64,000 nucleotides of DNA from CAZSMC01 sp964607755 (GTDB lineage Bacteria; Zhuqueibacterota; Zhuqueibacteria; Residuimicrobiales; Krinioviventaceae), in NCBI GenBank assembly GCA_964607755.1, contig CAZSMC010000007.1, forward strand, positions 31,459 through 95,458, read 5' to 3'. The notes below the pieces were generated by a model, which saw only the letters and a program-made list of their open reading frames with translations, was not told the DNA's origin and did no database searches. The position numbers and the translations under genes are program-made. Of the stretch, positions 1 to 9,497 are shown piece after piece (position 1 is the stretch's first letter; the number at the start of each line of letters is the position of its first letter).

Positions 1-3000
1 ATTTCAGGATCGTTATAATTTTCTGTGATATCTGTGAGCCGCTGCAGAGCATCTTCTGTTTTATTGAGTGTGACATAAAGTTTAGCCAGCCCCAGGTTGC
101 CTCGCGCTCCTTCAGGAATATCATCGTATCTGTTACTCAGTCGTTTCAGCGTTTTCTCAGCACGATTAAATTCCTTTTTAGAAATGTACAACATTCCCTC
201 TTCATAAAGAAACCGCGCTTCTCCATTACGGTCTTTGTATTGGTTTTTATATTGTTCTGCGCCACGAGTTGCTCTGGATAAATGTCCGAGACGATATTCA
301 CTGATAATGGAATGATAAAGTGCTTTTCTTTGCAAATCACCTGTTAGTTGGTTCAGGATAGCGTTATAGCTACTCACAGCTTTTTCGTACATTCCCCGTT
401 CGAAAAAAATATCAGCGGTTTTGTAACGGGCAAGAGTGCCCAGACTGTCGTTTGGAAACTGTTGTGCACATTCTTGAAAATGACCGACAGCCACATCAAT
501 ATCGTTTATTTCGTTAGCCAGTTGACCGATGTTGAAAAGCGCCTGCGCCCGGTGTTTAATGTCCTTGCCAAGGTCAAGATATTTCCGGTAAGCCGACATT
601 GCTTCCTGCGGAGGCCGGGTACGCCGGACGAGTTGCGCCCATAGCCAGATCGTTTCCTCATCAGTTATTTCATCATAGAAAATTCTCAAATTTTCCGGCA
701 ACAGAGTTTGTTGCCGTTTTTTCATACGTTCTTTCGCTTCCTGAACGCGATCAAGTTGTAGCAACAAATCGATTGCGCGAATCTGAGCGCGCTGCGCCCA
801 GACAGAGTAAAAATATTCCTGGTGAACTTTGTCGTAAAGCGGCAAGGCCTTTTTTAATTGTCCTGATTTTTCTGTGAAACGCGCCAGCATAAAAGTCGCT
901 TCAACCTTTTTAGTATGAACGGGTAGCGTGGACAGGTTCAAAAGCAATGCAATGGAAGAATCCCGCCGCCCTGTTTTTTCCATCAGTACAGCGCGCCGAA
1001 ATAAAGCTTCAGCGTAAAGTTCTCCTACATCGGATGTTTTTATCACTGTGTCCAAAAGATGATCAGCACGCTGGATATATTCTTTAGCAGCCGTATCCTT
1101 TTCAGCGACTTTTAAGAGTTCAACAGCTAAAGAAAATCGAAGCTGATTCAAAAGACTGTCAATTTTGCCTGCCGGCTGAAACGTAGAAAGTGATTTATCG
1201 AGAAATTCTACTCTTTTCTCAGCTAAAGTAATAGTAGACAATTGAGCCTTAACGGCCTTGTATTTAGCCTTTTGAACATATTCATCTATAGTAAATTGTT
1301 GATCGAGTTTTGCGGATATTGTTAGAACAGAATCCCGGTGCGCAGCAGCCTTTTCCGGCTTTTTCTCATAAAGCCATTTTTCCATCAAATAGTAATGACA
1401 GCCGGTTTCGTAATATAAGAGTTTTGCTTTGTCGAGTTCTTCATTCATATCCATGTATCGTGCTTTGCGCAGCAGATCAAGAGCTTGCTGATAATCGTGA
1501 AAAACATTCATTTGTTTTTCAGCCCATTGCAACATTGTTTGTGGTGTAGATCCTCCGCTTAAATTGTCGGATAGAATTTCCGTAAAAGCTGTGTTGGCGT
1601 GATGTGTTGATGGCGGTGCAAAACGCCGCAACGTGTAAATGCGTTGAACAATATCAGAATGGTGATCTCCTCCCGGATAGAGTTCCAGACAACGCTCATA
1701 CTCGGCAAGCGCCAAATCATAACGTTTTTGTTCCTCAAAAGTCAGGGCGATTTGATATTGAGCATCGTCTACCAGTTTGTCTTCCGGCGCAATACCAGAG
1801 ATTGAACCGTACCGCTGCCGAGCGCCTGTGTAATCATTCAAGTAAATGTGTTGGATCTGGCCAATAGTGTAAAACAATTCACACTGAAGTGAGGGCCTTT
1901 TCGTGCTGGAAAAAGCACGCTGAAGGCCGAAAACAGCATCCCTTCCTTTGCCTTTTGCAGCCAGGAGATACGCGCGCTCAACATAACTTTTGTGTCGAAT
2001 ATAATCATTTTCCCTTGACGAATCCTGACAGACCAGAGAGAATTGTTCAATGGCCTTGTCATCGTTGCCCAACTGTTTTTGTGTTTTTGCCAAACGAAAA
2101 TGCGTATTGGCTTTAAAATCCTCTTCAAGATGAGCAAGGTTGATTTTTGAATAGCTTTCAAGTGCTTTTTCGTATTGTTCTGTTGCGTAAAAATTATCCC
2201 CCTGAACAAGATACAATTTGTTTTGCCAATTCTCACTCACCTTGTTCAGCGCATCGTTGATCATTTGATTCGATTCGGAATACTTGTGCTGGCTTTGCAA
2301 CGTCTCAGAAAGCTCCAGAGCCATCGGGCCAAGCGATTCGTTGTTGTACGGCGCTTTTATTAATTCACGCATTAAATTCTCAGCCTGCGCCAAACGCCCC
2401 AGTTTTTTCATTATCTGAGATTTCAAAATATTAACCTGAACCGCAAAGTCATCTCTAATATTATCGCTTGTTATTTTGTTCAGTGAAGACAGCGCTTCCT
2501 TAAAATGCCCCTGTGCTTGTTTAGAATTGGCAATAAGGTATTCCGCCTGCAAGCGCATGGGATGAGTGCGCTCATTTTCTATAATATAAAAAGCCGCATC
2601 AATGGCTTTTTGATGTTGCTTTGCTGCCTGGTATTGCCGGCATGCCTCCAGTTGAGCTTCCGTAATCATTGAGCTTTCAGGTTTTAATATTTTCAAACGT
2701 TCAAAAGCCAAAGCTGCGCCAAGATGATTGCCGGTGCGTGCCATTAACCTGGCCCGGTTGAATTGAGCCTGATCGATAAAATCGGTTTCCGGATATTTTA
2801 ATATCAGCGAGAGAAAGGCTTGCTCAGCTTTGCCAAGGCTGTCGGCTTTTTCATAGTTTTGTCCGGCTTTGAGTAAAGCCTCTGGCGCCCGAACACTGGT
2901 TGGATATGTTGACGCATATTCCTTGAATTGATGGGCAGCAAGGTCGTACATGCCCTTCTTTTCAAGTTGCACGGCAAACTGGTAATTTTGATCTGCCTGC

Positions 3001-3095
3001 AGCATTGAATTCTGTGCGTGTACTATACTCAAAATTAAAAAAATAAATAGGACTGCACCAGCGAGTTTGATATTATAAAATTTCCAATTTTGCAT
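1..3095 (-). CDS. Large secreted TPR-repeat protein (3' end outside window)
   Basis: The open frame runs from an ATG at 3095 to the left edge without a stop, giving at least 1,031 residues. Residues 1-24 look like a signal peptide (MQNWKFYNIKLAGAV then a hydrophobic run ending VHAQ). The rest reads as continuous helical tetratricopeptide-like repeats with recurring pairs such as YEKAVSSYNAIL, QFKEYASTYP and AEQAFLSLILKYP. This resembles YbgF/BamD-type envelope TPR scaffolds, but I recognise no specific family. The start overlaps the end of pcrA by 23 bases, so the two are probably co-transcribed. Function is unknown; a periplasmic or outer-membrane protein-protein interaction role is inferred only from the repeats and signal peptide. 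Confidence 0.8.
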   Translation of the reverse strand, partial: MQNWKFYNIKLAGAVLFIFLILSIVHAQNSMLQADQNYQFAVQLEKKGMYDLAAHQFKEYASTYPTSVRAPEALLKAGQNYEKADSLGKAEQAFLSLILKYPETDFIDQAQFNRARLMARTGNHLGAALAFERLKILKPESSMITEAQLEACRQYQAAKQHQKAIDAAFYIIENERTHPMRLQAEYLIANSKQAQGHFKEALSSLNKITSDNIRDDFAVQVNILKSQIMKKLGRLAQAENLMRELIKAPYNNESLGPMALELSETLQSQHKYSESNQMINDALNKVSENWQNKLYLVQGDNFYATEQYEKALESYSKINLAHLEEDFKANTHFRLAKTQKQLGNDDKAIEQFSLVCQDSSRENDYIRHKSYVERAYLLAAKGKGRDAVFGLQRAFSSTKRPSLQCELFYTIGQIQHIYLNDYTGARQRYGSISGIAPEDKLVDDAQYQIALTFEEQKRYDLALAEYERCLELYPGGDHHSDIVQRIYTLRRFAPPSTHHANTAFTEILSDNLSGGSTPQTMLQWAEKQMNVFHDYQQALDLLRKARYMDMNEELDKAKLLYYETGCHYYLMEKWLYEKKPEKAAAHRDSVLTISAKLDQQFTIDEYVQKAKYKAVKAQLSTITLAEKRVEFLDKSLSTFQPAGKIDSLLNQLRFSLAVELLKVAEKDTAAKEYIQRADHLLDTVIKTSDVGELYAEALFRRAVLMEKTGRRDSSIALLLNLSTLPVHTKKVEATFMLARFTEKSGQLKKALPLYDKVHQEYFYSVWAQRAQIRAIDLLLQLDRVQEAKERMKKRQQTLLPENLRIFYDEITDEETIWLWAQLVRRTRPPQEAMSAYRKYLDLGKDIKHRAQALFNIGQLANEINDIDVAVGHFQECAQQFPNDSLGTLARYKTADIFFERGMYEKAVSSYNAILNQLTGDLQRKALYHSIISEYRLGHLSRATRGAEQYKNQYKDRNGEARFLYEEGMLYISKKEFNRAEKTLKRLSNRYDDIPEGARGNLGLAKLYVTLNKTEDALQRLTDITENYNDPE

Positions 3096-5283
3096 AGGGT
3101 AACACCAGCCTTTTTTTACCAAATGAATCGAAATTGATTAAAAGTTTAGAACGGCTTGCATCGTGGTCAATATTTAATATTGTTCCTTTACCAAATTTAA
3201 AATGCCGAACTCTCATTCCAATGGCCAGCTCAAAGTGTTCCTGGGATTCGTTTTCATAATCTGGCATGGTATCGGCATAACCGCTCCCTGCCCATTTCTG
3301 TTGTGTTCGAGTTGGTTTAACAATGCACTTGTCTTCAGCCGTCACAAACTGCATGTCGATTTCTTTTAAAAACCGGGATTTATAGCTTCTGTTTTGGCCG
3401 TAACGTTTGCGGTTTCGAGCCCATAAAAGATAGAGCTTGTCTTTTGCCCGCGTGGCACCAACATAAAAAAGACGTCTTTCTTCTTCCAAAGCAAATGGAT
3501 CATCAATGCTTCTGGAAAGCGGAAACAATCCTTCTTCCAGCCCAGCAATAAACACAACCGGGAACTCTAGGCCTTTAGCCGCATGCAGCGTCATTAAAGT
3601 GACAGCGTTTGCCCGTTCATCCCATCTGTCTATATCGGTGATAAGAGAAATTTGTTGCAGATAATCTTCCAGCGTCGCTTCTTCACCGGCATTCTCATTA
3701 TATTCGACGATGGCTTGAAGGAGTTCGCGTACATTCTCGATACGCGAAGCCGCTTCTACGGTTCCCTGCTCGTCGAGGTGCTTGATAATGCCCAGCTCAT
3801 GAATGAATGAAGATGAAAGTTCAGCCGGAGAAATTTCATTCAATAAATAACGATATTTTTCTAAAAATTCATAAAGCTCGATAATTCGGTCCCTGGTCCG
3901 TGATTGAAGATGCGGAACAGAAGGGGCTCTGGATAAAGCCTGATAAAGTGTGATATTCTGTTCACGGGCAAAAGCATCAAGACGAGCCAGAGTAGAGTCG
4001 CCGATTCCCCTTGGCGGATAATTGATGATCCGGCGTAAACTCACGCTGTCCGTCGGATTAACTAAAACCTGTAAATAGGCAAGAATGTCTTTAATTTCCT
4101 TACGTTCATAGAACCGGACCCCGCCAATGATCATGTATGGAATGCCTTCCATTCGAAAAGCATCTTCCAGTACACGGGATTGCGCATTGATCCGGTAAAG
4201 CACAGCAAAATCTGAAAACGAACGCTTGTTTTGGCGGAGCTCCTGGCTGATTTTCTCCACAATAGTTTGGGATTCTTCAAGTTCATTATAAACGGTGATC
4301 ATGGAGACAGGTTGCCCGCCTTGTTTTTGCGTCCATAATTTTTTGGGATGGCGCTCGATATTTCTTTTAACGACAGAATGAGCCAATCCCAAAATACTTG
4401 TCGTGGAACGGTAATTCTGCTCAAGCCGGTATTTTTTACACTGCGGATAATCTTTTTCAAAGTCCAGAATATTTCTCAACTCGGCGCCGCGCCATCTGTA
4501 AATAGATTGATCATCATCACCGACCACACATATATTTTTGTGTTTTTCGCCAAGCAGATTCAGAACCTGATACTGTGCCCTGTTCGTGTCCTGGTATTCA
4601 TCTACCAAAATGTATTTAAATCGGTCCTGGTAATATTCCTTCACCAGCGGATAAGTGATAAACAATTCAATCGGCTTGATCAGCAGATCGTCAAAATCCA
4701 TGGCATTGTTTTCTTTGAGCCTTTTTTCATAAACTTTATAGACACTTGCCACAAGTTCCTTGTCCGGATTATTCGCATTCAGTTCATATTGTTGCGGATC
4801 CTGCATGGCGTTTTTAGCCCGGCTTATTTTGTGATTCAACGCTTTTGGCGACATGTTTTGCGATGAAATTTTAAGATCCTTTAAAATCAACTTGACCAGA
4901 GCCAGTTGATCGTTGGCGTCATAAATGGTAAAATTACGGTCATAGCCGATACGGTCAGCTTCCCGCCGGAGCAATCGCGCAAACAATGAATGAAAAGTCC
5001 CCACCCACATACCGCGAATAGAAGTCGGCACCAGTTGCTCAACACGCTCCCGCATTTCTCCGGCAGCCTTGTTCGTAAATGTCATAGCCAGAATATCACC
5101 AGGTTGAGCTGTTCTGGAAGCAATTAAATGCGCAATCCGAAAAGTCAGCACCCGGGTTTTGCCGGAACCGGCGCCTGCCAGCACCAGCACCGGACCCTCT
5201 GTTTGAAGCACAGCCTCGCGCTGTTGAGGATTAAGTTCATCCAGTAATGCTTGAAGATGGGTGTCGTTGTTCCGGACAGTCAT
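3073..5283 (-). CDS. pcrA: UvrD/PcrA-family 3'-5' DNA helicase
   Basis: 736 residues, the usual length of PcrA/UvrD, an SF1A helicase that unwinds DNA in excision repair and displaces RecA. Visible motifs: Walker A AGAGSGKT (36-43), motif II VDEYQDTN (about 227), motif III GDDDQSIYRWRGA, motif IV EQNYRS, motif V TLHAAKGLEFPVVF and motif VI FYVGATRAKDKLYL. A C-terminal tudor-like segment (GMRVRHFKFGKGTI) is typical of PcrA. The start is ATG 5283, two bases after the mltG stop. A frame open to 5451 would add 56 residues lying inside mltG and is not used. Confident assignment; pcrA versus uvrD naming is a convention. Confidence 0.95.
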   Translation of the reverse strand: MTVRNNDTHLQALLDELNPQQREAVLQTEGPVLVLAGAGSGKTRVLTFRIAHLIASRTAQPGDILAMTFTNKAAGEMRERVEQLVPTSIRGMWVGTFHSLFARLLRREADRIGYDRNFTIYDANDQLALVKLILKDLKISSQNMSPKALNHKISRAKNAMQDPQQYELNANNPDKELVASVYKVYEKRLKENNAMDFDDLLIKPIELFITYPLVKEYYQDRFKYILVDEYQDTNRAQYQVLNLLGEKHKNICVVGDDDQSIYRWRGAELRNILDFEKDYPQCKKYRLEQNYRSTTSILGLAHSVVKRNIERHPKKLWTQKQGGQPVSMITVYNELEESQTIVEKISQELRQNKRSFSDFAVLYRINAQSRVLEDAFRMEGIPYMIIGGVRFYERKEIKDILAYLQVLVNPTDSVSLRRIINYPPRGIGDSTLARLDAFAREQNITLYQALSRAPSVPHLQSRTRDRIIELYEFLEKYRYLLNEISPAELSSSFIHELGIIKHLDEQGTVEAASRIENVRELLQAIVEYNENAGEEATLEDYLQQISLITDIDRWDERANAVTLMTLHAAKGLEFPVVFIAGLEEGLFPLSRSIDDPFALEEERRLFYVGATRAKDKLYLLWARNRKRYGQNRSYKSRFLKEIDMQFVTAEDKCIVKPTRTQQKWAGSGYADTMPDYENESQEHFELAIGMRVRHFKFGKGTILNIDHDASRSKLLINFDSFGKKRLVLPYAKLEIL

Positions 5284-5284
5284 A

Positions 5285-6337
5285 TTATTTATGTTGTTTT
5301 TCGGCTTTTTGTTGTGCGACTTTTCTACGGATTTCATCAAATTTTGCTTTGGCCCGAATATGTTGTTGATATGTCTCGCTAAATGTGTGACTGCCATCGC
5401 CATTGGCGACAAAGTAAAGATAATTCGTATCTTTGGGGAATACAGCCGCACGAATAGCTTTGATCCCCGGATTATTGATCGGGCCAGGCGGTAATCCAGT
5501 GTATTTATAAGTATTGTACGGCGAATCGATCTCCAAATCGCGATTCAAGAGTCTTCTTGGCCGGTCTGAGATAAGGTACTGAATCGTCGGATCGGCTTGC
5601 AATTTCATGCCGCGCTTTAATCGATTGTGGTAGACAGAAGAAATGACCGGCATTTCCCTGTCCAGCATAGCTTCACCTTCAATAATTGAAGCCAGGGTTA
5701 ACACTTGATTTTTTGTAAAATCTTTTTTCGCAGCTTCTTGCCACAAACTGTCAGAGGTGATTTTTTTAAATTGATCCACAGCCGTTCTTAAAATCTGTGA
5801 TTCACTTACACCGTATGTAAAATGATATGTTTCCGGATAAACATAGCCTTCAAGCGATTTCGTCTCCAACCCCAGTTTTCTGATAAACGTTGAATCTGTG
5901 ACCAGATGCATAATACGACTGGAATCGACGTTCAAACTATCGGTCACAATAGAGGCATATTTGGTTGTCGGATATCCTTCAGGAAAGGTGATTTTGAAAA
6001 AGCTTTGCGGCCCTTCTGTGAGCGCATAAAGAGCATTGGCATGTGACATGCCCTGTTTCAGGGTAAACTTGCCTGCCCGGAGTGCATTTTCCTTTTTGAG
6101 AAACCTGACAGTGAATAAAAACTGGCTGCTATCACGGATGACATGTTTATTTATCATCTGAGACGCCACCTGTGAATATGTCGCACCCCATCGCACGAGA
6201 ATATCAACATCCTTTGCATCTTTATCGGGTTGAAAAGGCCAATATACGACATATAAAAATGCGCCGCCAAATAAACCAATAAGAGCAATGAATATGCTGA
6301 CAAAGACCGCTAAAATTTTCTTTTTCTTTTTATTCAA
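5285..6337 (-). CDS. mltG: Endolytic murein transglycosylase MltG
   Basis: 350 residues. MltG cleaves nascent peptidoglycan strands inside the chain, releasing them from the membrane-anchored synthase. Residues 1-30 have a lysine-rich start followed by one transmembrane helix, as expected for an inner-membrane enzyme with a periplasmic catalytic domain. The YceG signature is present: LASIIEGEA (about 215-223, with the catalytic Glu), then SSVYHNRLKRGMKLQADPT and YKYTGLPPGPINNPG, and the C-terminal YFVANGDGSHTFSETY. The likely start is TTG 6337, two bases after the CPBP gene stop; no ATG fits. It lies between the CPBP protease and pcrA in a tight operon. Confidence 0.95.
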   Translation of the reverse strand: MNKKKKKILAVFVSIFIALIGLFGGAFLYVVYWPFQPDKDAKDVDILVRWGATYSQVASQMINKHVIRDSSQFLFTVRFLKKENALRAGKFTLKQGMSHANALYALTEGPQSFFKITFPEGYPTTKYASIVTDSLNVDSSRIMHLVTDSTFIRKLGLETKSLEGYVYPETYHFTYGVSESQILRTAVDQFKKITSDSLWQEAAKKDFTKNQVLTLASIIEGEAMLDREMPVISSVYHNRLKRGMKLQADPTIQYLISDRPRRLLNRDLEIDSPYNTYKYTGLPPGPINNPGIKAIRAAVFPKDTNYLYFVANGDGSHTFSETYQQHIRAKAKFDEIRRKVAQQKAEKQHK

Positions 6338-6339
6338 AA

Positions 6340-7041
6340 TTATTTCACCATAATAACTGCAATATCATAAAGGGCGTGCGTCCACACAGCCACACCCAAA
6401 CCGCGAAACTCGTAAAGTACACAAAAAAACACTCCCATAATAACCCGGTACATAAACTGATAATCAAGCACGTTAAGCCGGGAAAGATCATGCGCCCAGG
6501 CAAACAGAAAAGCCGATAATAACATCATCACCGGTTTTATGGGCCAGGTTCGCCGGGCATCCATCATTTTGATAACGAGAAAAGTTAATGCACCGTAAAT
6601 GAGTGCCCGGAACAGCAATTCTTCAAAAACACCAGCTCCAATTGAGACCATTAAAGCAGCTTGAGTTTGTTGAGAAAGAGTCAGGTGAGCGACAATTTCG
6701 TTTGTTAATAATTGCGCAGCTATAGCCAAAAGCCAGACGTAAATGCCGCTTTCAAGAATAATTAAAAGACAATATCTAATTTTGAAAACCGGCCGGTCTC
6801 TGACAAACGAATAAAAAGCGCCGACAAATAAAAGAACAAACAGCGCTCCAAGAACGAAAACACCGTGAAAACTCAATCTATTGACGAGCCATTGAAACCA
6901 GTGAGACGAAAAATCAAAAGAACCAAACTGCAGCGCCATATTCCGAAATAAAAGGTCTATGCCATTGCGAACAGGCTCGGTATTCTGGTTTTGCATCGCC
7001 ACGGCTAAAATTTCATAGACAATTAAAAGCGGCAGTGTCAT
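6340..7041 (-). CDS. CPBP-family intramembrane metalloprotease (Abi/CAAX protease-like)
   Basis: 233 residues from ATG 7041, with about six hydrophobic segments. The CPBP signature is intact: GAGVFEELLFRALIYG (paired Glu), then AWAHD and a final HALYD, the expected metal ligands and catalytic residues of this membrane glutamic/metal protease family. The substrate is unknown. The true N terminus is probably upstream: the codons before ATG 7041 encode YFHASRTPFYGVL, which continues the hydrophobic start and resembles family N termini. That frame is open back to the polX stop (7171) but has no ATG/GTG/TTG. A CTG at 7140 lies nine bases after a GGAG. An ATG at 7174 overlapping the polX stop opens a different frame of 16 codons. 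Confidence 0.85.
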   Translation of the reverse strand: MTLPLLIVYEILAVAMQNQNTEPVRNGIDLLFRNMALQFGSFDFSSHWFQWLVNRLSFHGVFVLGALFVLLFVGAFYSFVRDRPVFKIRYCLLIILESGIYVWLLAIAAQLLTNEIVAHLTLSQQTQAALMVSIGAGVFEELLFRALIYGALTFLVIKMMDARRTWPIKPVMMLLSAFLFAWAHDLSRLNVLDYQFMYRVIMGVFFCVLYEFRGLGVAVWTHALYDIAVIMVK

Positions 7042-7123
7042 CAGAACACCATAGAACGGCGTTCTCGATGCATGAAAATAATTTTCTGTGCGTTTCGACT
7101 TTTTATTTCTTGACTTTTTACTT

Positions 7124-7174
7124 TTACTTGATTTTGCCAGGTTTGGTTTCTCCTGGTTTGTAAAAATCTGTCAT
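7124..7174 (-). other. Short frame overlapping the polX stop; possible true 5' end of the CPBP gene in another frame
   Basis: ATG 7174 overlaps the polX TGA as ATGA, the usual coupled arrangement, and reads MTDFYKPGETKPGKIK before a stop in an A-rich tract. The CPBP frame lies one register away and continues lysine- and serine-rich into the conserved SRTPFYGVL segment. Either this is a chance frame and translation starts at CTG 7140, or a one-base indel (real or sequencing) in the A-rich tract has split the gene. I do not count it as an independent gene. Confidence 0.3.
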
Positions 7175-8883
7175 TTTGACCGTTTTTGCCATTGTTTTAG
7201 CTTTTCAAGCGGCCAGGTGTTTATAACATCGGATGATTGCGCCCAGCCGCGACGGGCGGTGCCAACACCAAACATAATCTGTCCCAGACTTTCTGATTCA
7301 TGCGCATCAGTATTAATGCATATTTTTGCCCCGCCGCTAATTGCTGTTTTTATGTGAGTGTCTTTTAAATCGAGCCGGTCCCAGTGTGAATTCACTTCCA
7401 GAGCCGTGCCGGTTTTGGCGGCTTCTTTGACCACAGCTTCCATATCAATATCAAAAGGTTCTCTGCGTGAGATCAGTCTACCGGTCGGATGTCCAATAAC
7501 ATCCACGAATTTATTTTGCATGGCAGCGATTGTTCGTTCCGTGGTGTTCGATTTAAATCCAGAATGAATAGAAGCCACGACAAAATCGAGTTTTCCCAGT
7601 ACATGGTCCGGGAAATCTAGTGAACCATCCATCAAAATTTCGACTTCAGAACCGGCAAGGACGGTGATGTCAGAATATCTTTCGTCAAGCTGCTGAATTT
7701 CTTCGATCTGTTTGAACAGCCGTTCCTCTGACAATCCGTTCGCATACTGCGTGGTTTGGGAATGGTCACAAAAAGCAATATAAGAATAGCCTTTCCTTCT
7801 GGCAGCCTCGACCATAGCCTCCATAGATTCTCTTCCATCCGAGTAGGTGCTATGCACATGCAGATCACCCAGAACGTCATCAAATTCTATCAATTGAGGA
7901 AGGTTGTTTTTCTGAGCCGCCTGGATTTCACCACGGTCTTCGCGCATTTCAGGGGGAATCCATGCCAATCCTAATTTTTGGTAAATTTCTTCTTCTACAC
8001 GGCCACCGACTTTGGTGTCGTCCTTAAAAATACCATATTCACTGATTTTATAACCTTTCTTTCTGGCAAGCTCCCTTAATCTGACATTGAATTCTTTCGA
8101 GCCGGTAAAATATTGCACAGCCGCGCCAAAGCTCTCACCCGGTATGGCACGAATATCAACTTGAAAACGGTCTTTTAATACCACGCTGCCTTTTGTTTCT
8201 CCGGCTCCCAGAACCCGGGTCACCTCGGGCATCTTTGTCACCTGTTCAATGACCTCCCGGCCATGTTCTGTTTCAATCAGAATATCAATATCATGAACTG
8301 TTTCACGAAAGCGCCGCACAGACCCGGCCGGAGAGATGCGATTGATTTTATCGCCGGCCTTTTCTTTAATGTACTCGATGACGTGATACGCAATGGGCAA
8401 TGCCATGCCAATGGAAAAACGGCCAGAGGCTTGTTCGCGCAGTTCAAGACTCTTGCGGATATTTTCGACTTTTTTCTTGCCCATGCCCGGCAATGTCGCT
8501 AACGTGCCATTGTCAATCATAGCGTGTAAATCAGCTATTGTTTCAACCCCCAGCTCTTTAAACGCCAGGGCAGCGGTTTTTGGACCAAAATGTTGGATTG
8601 AGAGCAAATCGAACAATTCTTTTGGCGATTTATCAAGATAATCATCCAGTTGGCTAATAGAGCCGTTGCTCAAATACTGTTCAATTTTTCTCTGCAATCC
8701 TTTGCCAACTCCGGGAATTGTGCTTAATCGATTGTCCTTCCACAATGATTCGATATCGTCGGAAATTTCTAGCACAGCACGGGCGGCGCGTCGGTAGGCG
8801 TTTATTTTAAAAGCTGATTCCGCATGAAATTCCAGCACATCAGCGAATTTTTCGAGTATGTCGGAAACTTGTTTGTTTTTCAT
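7171..8883 (-). CDS. polX: Family X DNA polymerase/3'-5' exonuclease with PHP domain
   Basis: 570 residues, the usual size of bacterial PolX, a gap-filling repair polymerase with a phosphoesterase domain. Helix-hairpin-helix region at 1-150 (IPGVGKG, LPGMGKKK). The nucleotidyltransferase palm has GSVRR (187-191), DID (198-200) and a third Asp in QVDIRAIP. The PHP domain begins near residue 334 with GDLHVHSTYSDG and continues with AFCDHS and EVEILMDGSLD. The start is ATG 8883, with AGGAG six bases upstream; a frame open to 8964 is longer but lacks such a site. It is the first gene of the polX-CPBP-mltG-pcrA-TPR operon, and the promoter at 8903-8931 gives only a short leader. Confidence 0.95.
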   Translation of the reverse strand: MKNKQVSDILEKFADVLEFHAESAFKINAYRRAARAVLEISDDIESLWKDNRLSTIPGVGKGLQRKIEQYLSNGSISQLDDYLDKSPKELFDLLSIQHFGPKTAALAFKELGVETIADLHAMIDNGTLATLPGMGKKKVENIRKSLELREQASGRFSIGMALPIAYHVIEYIKEKAGDKINRISPAGSVRRFRETVHDIDILIETEHGREVIEQVTKMPEVTRVLGAGETKGSVVLKDRFQVDIRAIPGESFGAAVQYFTGSKEFNVRLRELARKKGYKISEYGIFKDDTKVGGRVEEEIYQKLGLAWIPPEMREDRGEIQAAQKNNLPQLIEFDDVLGDLHVHSTYSDGRESMEAMVEAARRKGYSYIAFCDHSQTTQYANGLSEERLFKQIEEIQQLDERYSDITVLAGSEVEILMDGSLDFPDHVLGKLDFVVASIHSGFKSNTTERTIAAMQNKFVDVIGHPTGRLISRREPFDIDMEAVVKEAAKTGTALEVNSHWDRLDLKDTHIKTAISGGAKICINTDAHESESLGQIMFGVGTARRGWAQSSDVINTWPLEKLKQWQKRSK

Positions 8884-8902
8884 GTCATGCTCCTGAGCGA
8901 AT

Positions 8903-8931
8903 AATATACTATACGCATCATGAAAAATCAA
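8903..8931 (-). promoter_or_regulatory. Sigma-70-type promoter for the polX operon
   Basis: On the minus strand: -35 TTGATT (8931-8926), a 17-base spacer, -10 TATATT (8908-8903). The transcript would start near 8896, about 13 bases before the polX ATG. It separates polX from the aromatic operon upstream, whose last gene stops at 9036. Seen in sequence; activity is inferred. Confidence 0.6.
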
Positions 8932-9035
8932 CAGCTTTTGTAAGCAAATATCATTCAGCGGCAATCCGTCTGAAACGTGAAAGAAATTCCTATTAAATAA
9001 AGATTTTGATCCGGGACAGGAGACAAAAATAAAAG

Positions 9036-9479
9036 CTATGACATCTTTTTGTTTAACTCGGCAACGAGTTTCTCCATACCAATCAGATAGCTGTTAACAC
9101 CCTTGCCGGATATTTGATCAATGCATATTTCTTTTATCACGGATGTGTGACGAAATGATTCACGGTTGTGAATGTCGGAGAGATGCACTTCTAAAGTCGG
9201 AAGATCGACACCGGCAATAGCGTCGCGCAAAGCGTAACTATAATGAGTCAGAGCCCCGGGGTTTATGATGATGCCGTCAGCGTGTTCGTATTGGTCATGG
9301 ATAAAGTCAATTAAAAAGCCTTCGTGATTGGATTGATAAAAAACAACTTTGACGCCAAGCCGATCGGCTTTTTGCTGAACGGCTTTGTTCACATCATCGA
9401 GGGTAAGAACGCCGTAAACATCTGGTTCTCGTTTTCCCAACAAGTTCAGATTTGGCCCATGAATAACAAGAATCTTCAA
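9036..9479 (-). CDS. aroQ: Type II 3-dehydroquinate dehydratase
   Basis: 147 residues, the typical size of the dodecameric type II enzyme that converts 3-dehydroquinate to 3-dehydroshikimate (shikimate step 3). The N-terminal signature ILVIHGPNLNLLGKREPDVYG, the catalytic Tyr in this segment, QSNHEG, NPGALTHYSYALRDA and EVHLSDIHNRE(S)FRH are all present. The start is TTG 9479, with AGGAGG six bases upstream. Last gene of the aromatic operon, 18 bases after aroB. Confidence 0.95.
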   Translation of the reverse strand: MKILVIHGPNLNLLGKREPDVYGVLTLDDVNKAVQQKADRLGVKVVFYQSNHEGFLIDFIHDQYEHADGIIINPGALTHYSYALRDAIAGVDLPTLEVHLSDIHNRESFRHTSVIKEICIDQISGKGVNSYLIGMEKLVAELNKKMS

Positions 9480-9497
9480 CGTATGCCTCCTCTCTGC

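Noticed and set aside
4348..4866. 172-codon plus-strand frame
   Set aside because: Antisense to pcrA catalytic motifs; a shadow of strong coding on the other strand.
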